The notes beneath the pieces were generated by a model. The model was not told the DNA's origin. It did no database searches and was given only the letters and a program-made list of their open reading frames with translations. DNA of 7,689 bases from Chitinophagaceae bacterium (GTDB lineage Bacteria; Bacteroidota; Bacteroidia; Chitinophagales; Chitinophagaceae), in assembly GCA_003136915.1 (NCBI GenBank), contig PLEB01000255.1, forward strand, positions 1 to 7,689, in the 5' to 3' direction. The stretch's first letter is position 1, and every line of letters begins with the position of its first letter. Positions 1-6,720 of this stretch are shown one piece after another. The translations under genes were made by a program, and so were the position numbers.

Positions 1-134
1 TGATGGTTGATGGTTGATGGACGCCCATGAAAGTCAACTTCTCGAAATTGTTTCGATCGTAATAATTTAATCTGCAAAATTATATTTTCAAATTTTCACC
101 AGAAGTCCATCAACCATCAACCATCTACCATCAA
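1..134. repeat. Heptanucleotide tandem arrays forming an inverted repeat
   Basis: The right array (107-134) is four 7-bp units: CCATCAA, CCATCAA, CCATCTA, CCATCAA. The left array (1-20) carries the same heptamer on the other strand (TTGATGG) and may begin before the window. Bases 2-21 and 106-125 are exact reverse complements over 20 bp, separated by 84 bp of AT-rich sequence with no credible gene. The element lies directly beyond the btuB stop codon. The transcript could fold into a long stem there, but the large loop and missing T-tract make it a poor classical terminator. It is more likely a dispersed intergenic repeat; that interpretation is inference. Confidence 0.75.
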
Positions 135-140
135 CGAACC

Positions 141-2072
141 CTAAAGTGTCACATTAACTCCAACCATCATATTAAATCGCTTACTATTATACCCGTAAAT
201 GTCGAAATACTGCTGATTGGTGATGTTCTGCAGATCAGCATATATCCGGGCGTGGGGAAACTGCCAGCCTGCGAAAAAACCCAGCGTATAATATGGAGCC
301 ATGGGGTCGGGGCCTATATCGTATAGGCCTTTCAGCCGCGAACCGACATACTTAAATGATGGCGCCAGGGTCAGTTGCGGAATGGGTTGCAGATTCAGGC
401 GGCTGTTCACAATAAAATCCGGCCGGCGGTAAAGGTTATTTGTTTTTACGCCCTGGTCCGTTCCTTCTCCGGTCACAAAACTGAAATTATTTACCCAGTC
501 CGCAATACTACCCATGCGCATATTGCTTTCGATCTCGAATCCGTAGTCATGCTGACTGTTCTGGTTAACATAGATCGAAGCGAATGTATTCGGATCGGTG
601 AAGAAAATAATCAGGTTGCTGATATCCCTTTTGAAAGCAGCTATCCGGAATACCGATCCGCTTTCATTGCTTTCTGCCTGCACCCCGATCTCATAGGTTG
701 TGCTGCTCTCCGGTTTGAGTGCTTTGTTTCCATATTCGCTGTACAACTGATACAAGGAAGGGATCTTATATGCAGAGGAAATATTCACGAAAATCTTCGT
801 GTGATCACCTGTGTTGAAAGATGGATTGATAGTATAGGTGAAATTATTTCCGTAGATAGAGTGATGATTTGCCCGCAGACCGGCTTCAAAATTAAACCCG
901 TGCAGGTTCGTGATCAGGTAAGAAGCATAACCAGAGAATTGGTTAATATGGGCACTGTCGCCATTGAGATTCTCTGAATACGGACCGAAATCACCCAGGC
1001 TGAAATACGACTGATCCGTTTTTTGATTCGTGAATTGAACACCACTTACCAATTGCATGTGTTCGGTAAAATGAAAGTTCGCATAAGATTCTGCCGTGAG
1101 GTTGGATGCGAGATATCTTCCATGCGAATAATAAGCTGCCGGATCGGAGCGGTCCGTGCTGTCGTCTGTAAAATATCTTCTCGAGTACTGATAACTCACC
1201 AGCGTGTTCCAGTTAATATTTTCTTTATGATAGTTGAGGTAAAGGGCACCCATATTATTTTTATTTTTCCCTCCGTAATCCTTGTCATCTGTAAAAGCGC
1301 CTTCGTCCAGACCAAAATGATAGTCACTTACTGTTCCCAGTAATTTCATGTTGAATGCATCATTGAATTTGAATTTCAGTTCTGCCTGGAGATTATTCTG
1401 CGAAAACCCGTCCTTATCAAATCCTTTACTGCCGGTGCTGTCATAAGCCGAGGAAAATCCATCGCTCCCCTGATAATTGTATTGAATTTTATATCCCAGT
1501 TTTTTATAAGTTCCATCAACGCCGGCTCCGGCGCGAAGTGTATTGTATGTGCCATAGCTGAAGGAACCGTTTGCTGTGAGCGGTTTTGCACTTTCTTTCT
1601 TCAGAAATATCTGTACGACGCCGGCAACCGCATCACTTCCCCAGATTGTGCTTTGACCTCCCTTGAGGATTTCGATACGATCGATTTGTTCCAGGGGAAT
1701 ACTGTTCAGGTCGAAGGTATTACTGATCTGCGAAGGATCCGTTACCGGAACACCATCAACGACGATCAGCAGGTCTCCTGCGTCAGCGCCCCTGAAATAA
1801 TTTTCGATATCGGTGCCCATCGTATTGTTGCTGCCAATCAGCATGAAGCCAGCCTGGGTATTCAACAATTCGGTGAGCGTGTGGCCCGCATTGTTCTGAA
1901 TCGTTTTAGAATCAATAACCGTTACGATTTTTCCTGTTTGTGATTGTTTGATACTGGTCTTTGAAGCTGTTACGACCACTTCATCCAGCTGTTTGGATTT
2001 GACGGAATCGTCTTGCGCGTTCGCTTGCAGGGCAATACTGATCGCCAGCAGCGGAAAGTAGATTTTTTTCAT
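141..2072 (-). CDS. btuB: BtuB-type TonB-dependent vitamin B12 outer-membrane receptor
   Basis: This 643-aa outer-membrane beta-barrel protein should import cobalamin or a related corrinoid using energy passed on by TonB-ExbBD. Residues 1-19 form a signal peptide (MKK start, hydrophobic core, cleavage after ANA before QDD). A TonB box follows (LDEVVVTAS, about 29-37). The plug domain spans about 40-160 and includes NYFRGAD, VDGVPVTDP and the IEILKGGQSTIWGSDAVAGVVQI signature region (133-155). The rest is a 22-strand barrel ending NVTL. The length fits the BtuB family. The frame stays open upstream to 2222, but that extension runs to the edge of the riboswitch and lacks a signal sequence. ATG at 2072 gives a proper signal peptide and has GAAGA about 6 nt upstream; ATG at 2078 (two residues longer, MSMKK) is the alternative. 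The cobalamin riboswitch 150 nt upstream is the strongest evidence for B12 as substrate. I infer the substrate from that context plus the BtuB-like plug. Confidence 0.9.
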   Translation of the reverse strand: MKKIYFPLLAISIALQANAQDDSVKSKQLDEVVVTASKTSIKQSQTGKIVTVIDSKTIQNNAGHTLTELLNTQAGFMLIGSNNTMGTDIENYFRGADAGDLLIVVDGVPVTDPSQISNTFDLNSIPLEQIDRIEILKGGQSTIWGSDAVAGVVQIFLKKESAKPLTANGSFSYGTYNTLRAGAGVDGTYKKLGYKIQYNYQGSDGFSSAYDSTGSKGFDKDGFSQNNLQAELKFKFNDAFNMKLLGTVSDYHFGLDEGAFTDDKDYGGKNKNNMGALYLNYHKENINWNTLVSYQYSRRYFTDDSTDRSDPAAYYSHGRYLASNLTAESYANFHFTEHMQLVSGVQFTNQKTDQSYFSLGDFGPYSENLNGDSAHINQFSGYASYLITNLHGFNFEAGLRANHHSIYGNNFTYTINPSFNTGDHTKIFVNISSAYKIPSLYQLYSEYGNKALKPESSTTYEIGVQAESNESGSVFRIAAFKRDISNLIIFFTDPNTFASIYVNQNSQHDYGFEIESNMRMGSIADWVNNFSFVTGEGTDQGVKTNNLYRRPDFIVNSRLNLQPIPQLTLAPSFKYVGSRLKGLYDIGPDPMAPYYTLGFFAGWQFPHARIYADLQNITNQQYFDIYGYNSKRFNMMVGVNVTL

Positions 2073-2222
2073 GCTCATTCTTCGTTTTAATGTTATTTGG
2101 TAAGAAGAATAAGCTTTCGATCCAATGAAATAAGTAGAAATGAAAGTCCTGAAACATCTGCTGTTTGCAAAAACCTGCATCTCCGGCCTTTCACCCGAAA
2201 GCTCAGTGATAAAAAAGTCCAC
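2073..2222 (-). promoter_or_regulatory. Leader between riboswitch and btuB (possible expression platform)
   Basis: This 150-nt untranslated stretch links the aptamer to the btuB start. On the transcript strand it starts with a weak ACCT-GCC-AGGT hairpin at the aptamer end, followed a few bases later by six T residues (forward 2212-2217). A second small hairpin, CTTTC-GGGT-GAAAG, lies at 2188-2201. Its 5' arm is also complementary over 8 bp (2196-2203) to CGAAAGCT at 2112-2119, closer to the start codon, so two alternative structures are possible. Neither structure is strong enough to assign a mechanism (termination or start-site occlusion). Confidence 0.35.
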
Positions 2223-2396
2223 CTGGCAGGTCTTCTGGCTTGTTCCCTGTCTACTGCCTTCCCGTCCCGGCTAAACCAGAACAGTGGCTGCAGTGTAAAC
2301 AGTTTCAGGTTCGTCACCTGAAGAACTCACAGCTACGGGGATAGCGCCGGTTTTGCACCGGACTTCCCTTTTAACCCCGAAACATTCGGGGACCAG
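2223..2396 (-). promoter_or_regulatory. Cobalamin riboswitch (B12 aptamer)
   Basis: Read on the minus strand, the hallmark cobalamin-aptamer blocks appear in order. These are a 5' CTGGTC P1 strand and a CCCCGAATGTTTCGGGG stem-loop, then AAAAGGGAAGTCCGGTGC with the matching AAAACCGGC. Next come CCCCGTAGCTGTGAGT, a CAGGT-GACG-AACCTG hairpin, the GCCACTG B12-box core, GGGAAGGC, and the conserved 3' block AAGCCAGAAGACCTGCC, whose end closes P1. The RNA binds adenosylcobalamin or a related cobalamin and normally lowers expression of the downstream gene, here btuB. The start at 2396 falls just where transcription should begin from the promoter at 2404-2433. Confidence 0.95.
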
Positions 2397-2403
2397 ATTT
2401 ATG

Positions 2404-2433
2404 CAAATGTAAAGGAGAGAAACAAAATACAAA
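2404..2433 (-). promoter_or_regulatory. Bacteroidota-type promoter for riboswitch-btuB transcript
   Basis: On the minus strand, TTTG (2430-2433) is followed by an 18-bp spacer and TACATTTG (2404-2411). This is an exact match to the Bacteroidota -33 TTTG / -7 TAnnTTTG pattern. The predicted transcription start is around 2396-2399, which is the first base of the cobalamin aptamer. The agreement between two independent signals makes this a confident call. The promoter occupies almost the whole 43-bp gap between the upstream receptor's stop codon and the riboswitch. Confidence 0.8.
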
Positions 2434-2439
2434 AAGAAA

Positions 2440-4518
2440 TTATGAGCGTTTGCGCCTGTTATAGTTAATGGTCAGGCCTGCATAATAATTAACTCCGGCA
2501 GCTGCATTATAATAGCGCCCGGCTGCTGCGTTCACGTCATTTCCCAAACTGTATTTCACGTTGAATGCATTATCAACGCCTGCGAAAACAGAAAGGTTTA
2601 TTTTTTTAATCGCATTCGTTTTATATCCGATTTTTCCGCCAAGCAATTGATAAGCACCGGCATAAGCGGTATTGCCATCATTAAGCGGCAGCTTATCGCT
2701 GTAGTAATAAGTGAGATGGAGAAAAAAGCCGGGCGTAGTGAACAGATCCAGGCCGCCGGATACCGTGTTTTTTGCAACACCCGGTAAATACTTTCCTGAA
2801 TAATCAATGGCATCTTTTTTAAAGTTGTCATAGGTAAAATGGTCCAGCGTATAGGATAACCAGATCCGTATGCTTGTAAAGGAAGTGGTGGGGGAGGGAA
2901 GTAATTGACAGCTCATTTGCGATTCAATGCCTTTCTGTTGGGTGCCTCCTGCATTCACATAATAATCGGAACCAGAAGAATCCTGCCGCACGACAATCGC
3001 ATGCTGCAATTGAAACAGGAATCCAATAACCTCTACATATAATCGCCCGTTAAAAAAGTCGCCTTTAATTCCGGCTTCATAATCAATTCCCTCTTCCGGC
3101 TGCAGATTAGTATTTATGCTTTGGTTGGAAGGAAGTATTTCGGCAGCGGTTGGCGGTGAAAATCCCTTGGATACGCTGCCATACAAGAGCAGTCCATCTG
3201 TGATTTTTTTGGATATGGCCACGCGGGGAGCAACCTGGTTATCGAAGGTTTTATTTCTAGGCGTAAAACCGGGAACCGACAAGCGATTAATACCGACAAA
3301 AGATTTATTATAACTGGCGCCTGCGGTAACCTGCCAGCCGTGCATGAACTGGAAATCGCCCTGTGCAAAAAGGGAATAGGTCCAGAGATTAATCATATCA
3401 TTGGTCTGCACTGTGTCTGGTGATCCGTTGCTGTTTCCGAAATCCTCCGTCTTGAAAAATCCCTTTTGCGCTTCGCCACCAGCGTTCAGATGAAATATGC
3501 CTGACTCGTATGTAAAGAGTGTTCTTCCTCCGAAATGCGGTTCATTCCGGATCTCATAATTCAGAAAAGTCGGGTTGAGATAATTGGTGTAAGCACCATA
3601 AAAATTCGTGGTATTCTGCCAATGGTCATTGAAATGATATGTGTTCGAGATGGCGGCCATAAAAGTCTTCTGGTAAATGGCGGCCTGCGCTTGTTGTGCG
3701 GATGGGTTTGGGCCCCCGGCCTGCCTTGCCTGTTTCGGATTGGCAATGTATTGAGCAAGGGTAAGCGCTCCGGGTGTCTGGTAATACAAATCACCATACG
3801 AAACAAAACTGCTCAGGGTTTGCCTGTCGGTGTTTTTAAGTACGCTTTCCCAAACGGCCATATCCCTGCGAAGATTGGTATGATCGCGGTATCCGTCGGA
3901 AGTCTGGTGAGAAAAACTGATACTGTTTCCATTTCCTGAATCGCCAAACCTGATCTGCGCATTCAGGGTATTGGTTGCATAAGATCCGAAAGTATACTCG
4001 GCGGAATATCCGGGTTGCCATTCGTCGGGCATGGTTTTGATTAACACTGCGCCGCCGGAACCTGCGCCATACAAGCTCCCTGCGGGACCCTTGATCACTT
4101 CCATGGATTGAATATTGAAAGGAGAAAGTTGCGTGAGGTAAGTGTTGCCTCCGGGATCGGTAAAAGGAATTCCGTCCAGATAAACCTTTACGTTGCGGAC
4201 GCCAAAAGGAGATCGTAGCGTGCTGCCGCGGAAACTTAAACGATAGCTACCCGGAGATCTTTCTTCCATTCGAACACCTGGTATGCTGTTGAAGGCGGAA
4301 ACGATGCTGGTATTATCGAACCGGCTGAATTGTCCGGGGGTTAGGACGCCGATGGCTGCAGAAACATCTGCGAGTCGCCGGTTTTGCTGGTATGCAGTTA
4401 CGACTACTTCCTGGAGTGTTTTTCTATCCAGGGAATCTGGGATTTTCGTACTGTCTTGCTGGGCGCGGGCAAAAAGGGATATCAAAGTTCCGGTTAGTAA
4501 GATCAGGGTTCTTATCAT
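2440..4518 (-). CDS. TonB-dependent outer-membrane receptor, FecA-like, substrate unknown
   Basis: This 692-aa receptor should take up a scarce ligand, probably an iron chelate or other metal complex, through the outer membrane using TonB. Residues 1-19 look like a signal peptide (hydrophobic LILLTGTLISLF, cleavage after ARA before QQD). A TonB box LQEVVVTAYQ lies at 35-44. The plug (about 48-165) carries IPGVRMEERSPG, LSFRGS, VYLDGIPFTDPGG, MEVIKGPAGSLYGAGSGGAV. The barrel runs to the C-terminus, which ends in a basic RRKRS tail instead of the usual aromatic residue. It starts 101 bp from the divergent permease and ends 43 bp before the riboswitch. It is upstream of the riboswitch and therefore not controlled by it. 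Being next to btuB hints at metal or cofactor uptake, but the substrate cannot be read from the sequence. ATG at 4518 is the only start that gives a signal peptide. Confidence 0.88.
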   Translation of the reverse strand: MIRTLILLTGTLISLFARAQQDSTKIPDSLDRKTLQEVVVTAYQQNRRLADVSAAIGVLTPGQFSRFDNTSIVSAFNSIPGVRMEERSPGSYRLSFRGSTLRSPFGVRNVKVYLDGIPFTDPGGNTYLTQLSPFNIQSMEVIKGPAGSLYGAGSGGAVLIKTMPDEWQPGYSAEYTFGSYATNTLNAQIRFGDSGNGNSISFSHQTSDGYRDHTNLRRDMAVWESVLKNTDRQTLSSFVSYGDLYYQTPGALTLAQYIANPKQARQAGGPNPSAQQAQAAIYQKTFMAAISNTYHFNDHWQNTTNFYGAYTNYLNPTFLNYEIRNEPHFGGRTLFTYESGIFHLNAGGEAQKGFFKTEDFGNSNGSPDTVQTNDMINLWTYSLFAQGDFQFMHGWQVTAGASYNKSFVGINRLSVPGFTPRNKTFDNQVAPRVAISKKITDGLLLYGSVSKGFSPPTAAEILPSNQSINTNLQPEEGIDYEAGIKGDFFNGRLYVEVIGFLFQLQHAIVVRQDSSGSDYYVNAGGTQQKGIESQMSCQLLPSPTTSFTSIRIWLSYTLDHFTYDNFKKDAIDYSGKYLPGVAKNTVSGGLDLFTTPGFFLHLTYYYSDKLPLNDGNTAYAGAYQLLGGKIGYKTNAIKKINLSVFAGVDNAFNVKYSLGNDVNAAAGRYYNAAAGVNYYAGLTINYNRRKRS

Positions 4519-4534
4519 TTTGATTTATTCGCGA

Positions 4535-4542
4535 CAAAAGTA
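4535..4542 (-). promoter_or_regulatory. Candidate -7 element for the FecA-like receptor
   Basis: TACTTTTG on the minus strand matches the Bacteroidota -7 consensus TAnnTTTG, 16 bp upstream of the receptor's ATG. No TTTG lies at the expected -33 spacing; the region there reads ATAATG. A start site just downstream would leave a leader of only about 10 nt. The call is tentative. Confidence 0.35.
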
Positions 4543-4619
4543 GAGAAGAATTATTCATTATCTTAACCTGTTATATAATAGCACAAACGGCCAATTCCAA
4601 TTCCAGGATAAAAAGATGT

Positions 4620-5972
4620 ATGCAGAAAAATTCGAAGCTGGGTGTTTTTGACTGCACCATGATTGTTGTCGGCCTGGTCCTTGGCATGGGCATTTTCAGA
4701 ACGCCGGCAAATGTGGCGCAGGCAGTACCCAACACCGCGATTTTTTACCTTACCTGGATTGTGGGTGGTGCAGTGGCCATTTGCGGAGCCCTCACCTACG
4801 CAGAGATCGGATCGCGGCTGCCGGTGATCGGTGGGTACTACAAGGTTGTGTCGTATGGATATCATCCCTCCATTGCATTCGCCATCAATTGCATCATTCT
4901 TGTATCCAATGCCGCATCTATTTCCGGCGTTGCACTTATCGGTGCTGAATATATTTCCGGCGTTATTTTCCCTGCAGTAAAAGACTTGCATGCCCTGCAA
5001 ACCAGGGAAATTGCAATTGCGCTGGTTTCGATCCTGATCCTTTACGGCGTAAATCTGCTGGGCCTGATCATGAGCGCGCGTACACAGAATGTGCTTATGG
5101 TGATCAAGATCTCCCTTGTGGTATTGCTGATAACGCCCTTGTTTTTTAGCCATGCTTCGCCAGGTATCCTTCATCAGGCAAAACAAATATCACCCGGATG
5201 GATGGCATACCTGAAAGGGTTCGGAACAGGATTAATCGCTGTATCTTTTACCTATGGAGGATACCAGCAAACCATCAATTTCGGCGCAGATGTGGCCAAT
5301 CCCAGCCGGAACATGCCCAGGGCCATTTTTCTGGGTATATCCATTATCATACTGTTGTATTTAAGTATTAATTATGCTTATGTGCATGTGATCGGACTCG
5401 AAGGCCTCCGGGGTTCGAAGGGTATTGCGTCCGTAATGGCGCAGCATGTATTTGGGGATGCAGCGGGGAAAGTGCTTTCCATATTATTATTTATCTCTGT
5501 GCTCGCATATGTGAATGTTTCACTGATGAGTAATCCCCGCGTCATGTGTGCCATGGGGGAAGACGGCGTAATACCTGCCATATTTGCTAAACGCGTTCAG
5601 TCAAATGGAGTATTGTTTGTTTCACTTTCTCTTTACACTGCCGTTTGCCTGCTGGTGGTATTCTGGGCGAAGGCGTTTGATGAGATCCTCAGTTTTTCCA
5701 TTTTTCTCGATTGTTTCGGCATGGCAACATCTGCGAGCACCATTTTCATACTCAGGAGAAAACAAGTGGAACCAAAAGACGGCGATTTTTACCGTATGAA
5801 AATATACCCGCTAATGCCCCTGATTTTTATTTCAGCATATGTATTTGTGGCTATAAGCGTATCTGTAAGCCAACCACGAATCGCTCTCACCGGTCTGAGC
5901 GTTCTCGCCTTCTTTGCGCTCATCTATTTTCTGGGCGCCTGGCGAAAAAAGAAGCCCAAAACGCTGAACTAA
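4620..5972 (+). CDS. APC-superfamily amino-acid permease
   Basis: This 450-aa inner-membrane transporter has about 12 hydrophobic segments and belongs to the amino acid-polyamine-organocation (APC) superfamily, closest in style to the LAT/SteT-type exchangers and permeases. TM1 contains the unwound substrate-binding motif as GMGIFRTPANVA (22-33). TM2 is followed by YAEIGSRLPVIGGYY (60-74), typical of the TM2-TM3 region. TM6 carries SFTYGGYQQTINFGADVANP (209-228), ending in the conserved acidic-Pro element. TM8 includes LMSNPRVMCAMGEDGVIP (302-319), the usual loop of this family. The C-terminus is a basic WRKKKPK tail. The exact amino acid transported cannot be inferred. The start at 4620 has AGGA about 11 nt upstream; an overlapping ATG at 4616 is in another frame and rejected. 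It is divergent from the FecA-like receptor. A TATATAAT stretch (4572-4579) could be its -10, but no convincing -33 partner is visible. Confidence 0.9.
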   Translation: MQKNSKLGVFDCTMIVVGLVLGMGIFRTPANVAQAVPNTAIFYLTWIVGGAVAICGALTYAEIGSRLPVIGGYYKVVSYGYHPSIAFAINCIILVSNAASISGVALIGAEYISGVIFPAVKDLHALQTREIAIALVSILILYGVNLLGLIMSARTQNVLMVIKISLVVLLITPLFFSHASPGILHQAKQISPGWMAYLKGFGTGLIAVSFTYGGYQQTINFGADVANPSRNMPRAIFLGISIIILLYLSINYAYVHVIGLEGLRGSKGIASVMAQHVFGDAAGKVLSILLFISVLAYVNVSLMSNPRVMCAMGEDGVIPAIFAKRVQSNGVLFVSLSLYTAVCLLVVFWAKAFDEILSFSIFLDCFGMATSASTIFILRRKQVEPKDGDFYRMKIYPLMPLIFISAYVFVAISVSVSQPRIALTGLSVLAFFALIYFLGAWRKKKPKTLN

Positions 5973-6001
5973 AAATGATGAGCCCAAAACCCAGAGTCCA
6001 T

Positions 6002-6029
6002 TTTTTACTTTTTACTTTTTACTTTTTAA
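6002..6029. repeat. Heptanucleotide tandem array (TTTTTAC)
   Basis: Three perfect TTTTTAC units (6002-6022) are followed by TTTTTAA (6023-6029). CCCAAAA-type heptamers lie just upstream (5954-5960 and 5983-5989). The array is preceded by AGTCCAT (5995-6001), the same 7-mer that precedes the CCATCAA array at 104-110. It lies in the 191-bp gap between the permease stop and the first peptide gene. I see no hairpin terminator or convincing promoter in that gap. Confidence 0.7.
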
Positions 6030-6163
6030 TTTCCTCCCCTTCCCAAAAAACTACCTCATAATGGTATTTTTCCTCCCTCATTTTGTCCCTATTTTGCTAC
6101 TCAGAAATGGGAGTTCCGAAACCCATGCATTTTGCAAAGAGTAGGATCTATAAAACAGGGATT

Positions 6164-6346
6164 ATGAAGAAGCTCGATTTGAAAATGGTAACTGAACTGG
6201 ATGAGCCGGAGATGATGGCTTTGAACGGAGGAGGTTTTTTAAAATCCATTACAGGATGGGCGCTGATTTCTTCCATCATTGAAAACTGGCAGGACATACG
6301 CCAGGGTTTCAGTGATGGTTATGCTCAACAGCCACCAAGATATTAA
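6164..6346 (+). CDS. Double-glycine leader peptide, bacteriocin-like (peptide 1)
   Basis: This 60-aa precursor has a leader ending in LNGG at residues 20-23. Counting back from cleavage after G23 gives Leu at -12, Glu at -8, Met at -7, Leu at -4 and GG at -2/-1, the spacing expected of double-glycine leaders cut by C39 peptidases. The predicted mature peptide is 37 aa, starts GFLKSITGWALISSII, contains NWQDIRQGFSDG with a GxxxG motif (48-52), and ends QPPRY. It has no Cys and is near neutral in charge. It resembles the Bacteroidota peptides often annotated as lactobin A/cerein 7B-like class IIb bacteriocins; activity is not shown. The frame is open from 6083, but the MKKLDLK start at 6164 places the leader correctly and has AGGG a few bases upstream. 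It opens a plus-strand cluster ending in an HlyD adaptor. It could instead be a signalling peptide. Confidence 0.8.
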   Translation: MKKLDLKMVTELDEPEMMALNGGGFLKSITGWALISSIIENWQDIRQGFSDGYAQQPPRY

Positions 6347-6368
6347 AAATTACACCTAAATCAGCACG

Positions 6369-6497
6369 ATGAAAATTGACTGCAAATGGGTTGTGCGGAA
6401 TATATGGATTTTGATATGTTTTATCACAGTGTATCTCATCATCAATTATCTCATGACTCATTTGCCTTCATTTATTCGCTCGCTTAAAAAACATTAA
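6369..6497 (+). CDS. 42-aa single-pass membrane microprotein, candidate immunity or accessory factor
   Basis: ATG at 6369 opens a 42-codon frame ending TAA at 6495-6497. The protein has a short basic N-terminus (K2, K6, R10), a hydrophobic span at about 11-29 (NIWILICFITVYLIINYL region), and a basic tail RSLKKH. There is no double-glycine motif, so it is not another exported precursor of the same type. It starts 22 bp after peptide 1 and ends 2 bp before the ATG of peptide 2, which suggests co-transcription and possibly coupled translation. Small membrane proteins encoded beside class II bacteriocins are often immunity proteins, so that role is a reasonable inference. I do not recognise the family. 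The upstream sequence has no clear Shine-Dalgarno motif, which is normal for this phylum. Confidence 0.6.
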   Translation: MKIDCKWVVRNIWILICFITVYLIINYLMTHLPSFIRSLKKH

Positions 6498-6499
6498 AA

Positions 6500-6688
6500 A
6501 TGAAAACAATTATGTTTAACGGTTGCCTGCAAAACATGCAGGAACTTTCGTTGGAACAATGTGAAAAGATCAATGGAGGAGAAACCCTTTGGTATTGGAT
6601 TGCATACGGTGTCGGTGATTTTGTAAAAGGCATGACTAGCGGAGCGCCAAATTCCGGTCAGCGTTTATATAATATCGCACTCGGTTAA
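6500..6688 (+). CDS. Double-glycine leader peptide, bacteriocin-like (peptide 2)
   Basis: This 62-aa precursor has the leader segment ELSLEQCEKINGG (15-27). With cleavage after G27, Leu is at -12, Ser at -11, Ile at -4 and GG at -2/-1, close to the LSxxELxxIxGG consensus. The predicted mature peptide is 35 aa, starts ETLWYWIAYGVGDF, and has GMTSG (a GxxxG motif, 44-48) followed by a Pro/Ser/Gly-rich turn and RLYNIALG. The only Cys residues (9 and 21) are in the leader. It shares a D-x-x-[KQ]-G-x3-G core with peptide 1 but is otherwise diverged. Its ATG is 2 bp after the stop of the 42-aa protein, behind an A-rich tract. A strong hairpin begins 7 bp after its stop codon. It is probably exported together with peptide 1, and a two-component bacteriocin is possible. 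Confidence 0.8.
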   Translation: MKTIMFNGCLQNMQELSLEQCEKINGGETLWYWIAYGVGDFVKGMTSGAPNSGQRLYNIALG

Positions 6689-6695
6689 TAACAAG

Positions 6696-6720
6696 AGGAG
6701 ACTTCCCGGAAGTCTCCTTT
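6696..6720 (+). terminator. Hairpin terminator or attenuator between peptide genes and adaptor
   Basis: AGGAGACTTC (6696-6705) and GAAGTCTCCT (6709-6718) form a perfect 10-bp stem with a 3-nt loop CCG. Only a short T-run follows (TTT in total, then CATT). The adaptor ATG is 20 bp beyond it, which leaves no room for a separate promoter after the hairpin. The adaptor is therefore probably expressed by read-through, with the hairpin reducing or processing the message so that peptides exceed exporter. Confidence 0.75.

Noticed and set aside
1..134. CRISPR-like repeats
   Set aside because: The units are 7 bp in direct tandem with no spacers.
2073..2222. N-terminal extension of the btuB reading frame by 50 residues
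   Set aside because: It runs back to the riboswitch edge, and a start at 2222 would bury the clear signal peptide (MKKIYFPLL…ANA) inside the protein.
4563..5186. Long minus-strand open frame opposite the permease gene
   Set aside because: Its composition is unlike a folded protein, and it lies entirely antisense to a clear APC permease.
6083..6163. Longer start for peptide 1 at 6083
   Set aside because: The extra 27 residues do not look like a leader, while the start at 6164 gives a normal-length double-glycine leader with a nearby AGGG.
6047..6163. TAnnTTTG promoter for the peptide cluster
   Set aside because: The best candidate (TCATTTTG, 6078-6085) has a mismatch and no -33 TTTG at the right spacing, so no promoter is called.
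6665..6676. TATATAAT near the end of peptide 2 as an adaptor promoter
   Set aside because: It lies inside coding sequence, upstream of the hairpin, and lacks a partner element, so it would still have to read through the hairpin.
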